Source: Pseudomonas putida (lineage in GTDB: Bacteria > Pseudomonadota > Gammaproteobacteria > Pseudomonadales > Pseudomonadaceae). From it: DNA of 64,000 nt. The notes below the pieces were generated by a model. It was given only the letters and a program-made list of their open reading frames with translations. It was not told the DNA's origin and did no database searches. The position numbers and the translations under genes were made by a program. The stretch spans positions 17,495-81,494 of the forward strand of contig NZ_JANHLK010000026.1 in the NCBI RefSeq assembly GCF_028682635.1, in the 5' to 3' direction. The stretch's first letter is position 1, and every line of letters begins with the position of its first letter. Of this stretch, positions 62,770 to 64,000 are shown piece by piece.

Positions 62770-62792
62770 TTTGACCGCAAGCGCCGGAGTGT
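62770..62792 (+). promoter_or_regulatory. Candidate alkylation-response operator (copy 2)
   Basis: Second copy of the 23-bp motif, 54 bases before ada. A -10-like TTAATCT begins 41 bases after the motif start, exactly as in copy 1. Confidence 0.7.
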
Positions 62793-62846
62793 GGACACAG
62801 GGGCCGGCGATTAATCTGCGGCAAACGGGTCAAAGGATGTAATGCC

Positions 62847-63911
62847 ATGACAAGCCAATCGACAATCATCAGCACCGAAAACGATCCACGCTGGGCCGCG
62901 GTGGTCGCCCGCGATCCACAGGCGGACGGGCAGTTTGTCTATGCGGTGAAAACCACCGGGATCTACTGCAACCCCAGCAGCCTCTCGCGCTTGCCGAAAC
63001 CGCAGAATGTCGAATTCTTCGACAGCGCCGAACTGGCCCAGGCTGCGGGTTATCGTCCCAGCAAGCGCGCGGCGAAGGATCAAAGCGCGGTCGCCGCGCA
63101 ACATGCCGCCACCGTCGCTGCCGCGTGTCGCCAGATCGAAACCGCCGAGGCGCTGCCCGCGCTCAATGAGCTTGCTGAAGCAGCAGGTTTGAGCAGCTTT
63201 CATTTCCATCGGGTGTTCAAGTCCGTGACCGGCCTGACGCCCAAGGGTTATGCCGCGGCCCATCGTTCCCGCCGGGTGCGCGAGCGGCTGGTGGATGGTC
63301 GCTCGGTCACCGATGCGCTGTACGATGCCGGCTTCAACTCCAACAGCCGATTCTACGAGGCGGCGGATCAGGTGCTGGGCATGAAACCCACGGATTACCG
63401 TGGTGCAGGGCAAAACAATGACATTCGTTTTGCGGTTGGCCAGTGTTCCCTCGGCGCGATCCTGGTGGCGCAAAGCGAGCGTGGTGTCTGCGCGATTCTG
63501 CTGGGCGATGATCCGCAGCAACTGGTGTGCGACCTGCAGGACAAGTTTCGCCGCGCCAATCTGATCGGCGCCGACCAGGCCTTCGAACAGCTGATCGCCA
63601 GGGTCGTGGGCTTCATCGAGGCGCCGGCCCTGGGCCTGGACCTGCCGCTGGATGTGCGCGGCACGGCGTTTCAAGAGCGAGTCTGGCAAGCGCTGCGGGA
63701 AATCCCCGCCGGCAGCACCGCCAGCTACGCCGATATCGCCCAGCGCATCGGCGCTCCCAAGGCTGTTCGCGCCGTGGCACAAGCCTGTGGCGCGAACAGC
63801 CTGGCGGTTGCGATTCCTTGTCACCGGGTGGTGCGCAGTGATGGCAATTTGTCGGGGTATCGTTGGGGGGTGGAGCGCAAGCGGCAATTGTTGGAACGGG
63901 AAAAACCGTGA
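62847..63911 (+). CDS. ada: Ada-like methyltransferase/regulator with degenerate sensor
   Basis: A 354-residue protein with the full Ada layout: N-terminal Ada domain (~1-80), AraC-type HTH (~85-185) and C-terminal O6-methylguanine methyltransferase with active Cys325 (IPCHRVVRSDG). The N-terminal domain keeps Cys41 (GIYCNPSS), the position of the methyl acceptor. The three other zinc cysteines are replaced by Ser45, Ser72 and Ala75 (GYRPSKRAAKD versus the usual RPCKRC). Phosphotriester sensing in the E. coli manner is therefore doubtful. Repair by the C-terminal domain should be intact. The shared operator motif suggests it still regulates alkB. Confidence 0.93.
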   Translation: MTSQSTIISTENDPRWAAVVARDPQADGQFVYAVKTTGIYCNPSSLSRLPKPQNVEFFDSAELAQAAGYRPSKRAAKDQSAVAAQHAATVAAACRQIETAEALPALNELAEAAGLSSFHFHRVFKSVTGLTPKGYAAAHRSRRVRERLVDGRSVTDALYDAGFNSNSRFYEAADQVLGMKPTDYRGAGQNNDIRFAVGQCSLGAILVAQSERGVCAILLGDDPQQLVCDLQDKFRRANLIGADQAFEQLIARVVGFIEAPALGLDLPLDVRGTAFQERVWQALREIPAGSTASYADIAQRIGAPKAVRAVAQACGANSLAVAIPCHRVVRSDGNLSGYRWGVERKRQLLEREKP

Positions 63912-63944
63912 ATGGAGGTTGATGTGGTGTGGCCGCCCGCAGAC

Positions 63945-63974
63945 CTGTAGGAGCCCGGCTTGCCGGCGAAGGCG
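63945..63974. repeat. Partial REP unit
   Basis: GTAGGAGCCCGGCTTGCCGG is a REP-like half element after ada, cut short by the end of the window. Confidence 0.55.
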
Positions 63975-63986
63975 TCCGTCAAATCG

Positions 63987-64000
63987 AGATCGGAAGAGCG
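63987..64000. other. Sequencing-adapter sequence at window end
   Basis: The final 14 bases AGATCGGAAGAGCG match the start of the common Illumina TruSeq adapter exactly. This is most likely untrimmed adapter at a contig edge, not genomic DNA. Confidence 0.88.

Noticed and set aside
1..64000. tRNA or rRNA genes
   Set aside because: No cloverleaf-like or rRNA-like sequence was noticed on reading; a covariance search was not possible here.

Overview
The window looks like chromosome of a fluorescent-group Pseudomonas. Support comes from the ptxS-kguEKTD operon with its exact PtxS palindromes, an MvaT/MvaV-type H-NS protein, gorA and galU close together, an AruH-like transaminase, and dozens of pseudomonad REP hairpins of the GGAGCGxGCTTGCTCGCG and GCCAGCAGGCTGGCTCCCAC types. 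The last 14 bases match an Illumina adapter, so the sequence probably ends at a contig edge.

Layout: 0.3-1.8 kb AraC regulator and LysE exporter. 1.9-7.2 kb 2-ketogluconate catabolism (ptxS, kguE, kguK, kguT, kguD). 7.4-8.6 kb transaminase. 9-10 kb a HTH-only LuxR protein and a NarL-type response regulator. 10.1-28.3 kb a toxin-like locus: two large RHS-repeat proteins point away from each other, and between them lie two TULIP/P47-like proteins with Ig-like tails, one multi-Ig-like protein and a small secreted protein. 28.6-33.7 kb a chaperone-usher fimbrial operon. 33.7-39.8 kb two more relatives of the multi-Ig-like protein flanking an autotransporter. 40-49.9 kb housekeeping genes (glycerate kinase, CdaR regulator, aldo/keto reductase, RarD, HPPD, EAL phosphodiesterase, MvaV, GloA). 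50.5-52.7 kb ahpF and ahpC. 52.9-58.1 kb a patch of acquired DNA around gorA (tyrosine recombinase, KfrA-like protein, IS66 remnant, P-loop kinase, REP debris). 58.1-61.3 kb galU and small proteins. 61.4-63.9 kb alkylation-damage genes (2OG-Fe(II) oxygenase, alkB, ada).

The most interesting part is 8.8-39.8 kb. TULIP/P47-like proteins are best known from clostridial orfX/P47 toxin operons; here two are in one apparent operon with an RHS protein. The two RHS genes share about 1.5 kb of similar 5' sequence in inverted orientation, so recombination could flip the 8.6-kb middle and change which RHS tip is attached to the P47 operon. One RHS tip carries 14 collagen-like G-X-Y triplets. Neither RHS gene has an obvious immunity gene. 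Dyads resembling lux boxes lie upstream of the small LuxR gene, in the divergent promoter of the RHS/P47 operon, and upstream of a distant multi-Ig-like gene, which suggests one LuxR-type regulon. Function is inferred; no experimental evidence is available here.

At the right end, the oxygenase-alkB operon and ada share a 23-bp promoter motif at the same distance from a matching -10-like element, suggesting a common alkylation-response regulator. The local Ada lacks three of the four zinc-binding cysteines of its N-terminal sensor.
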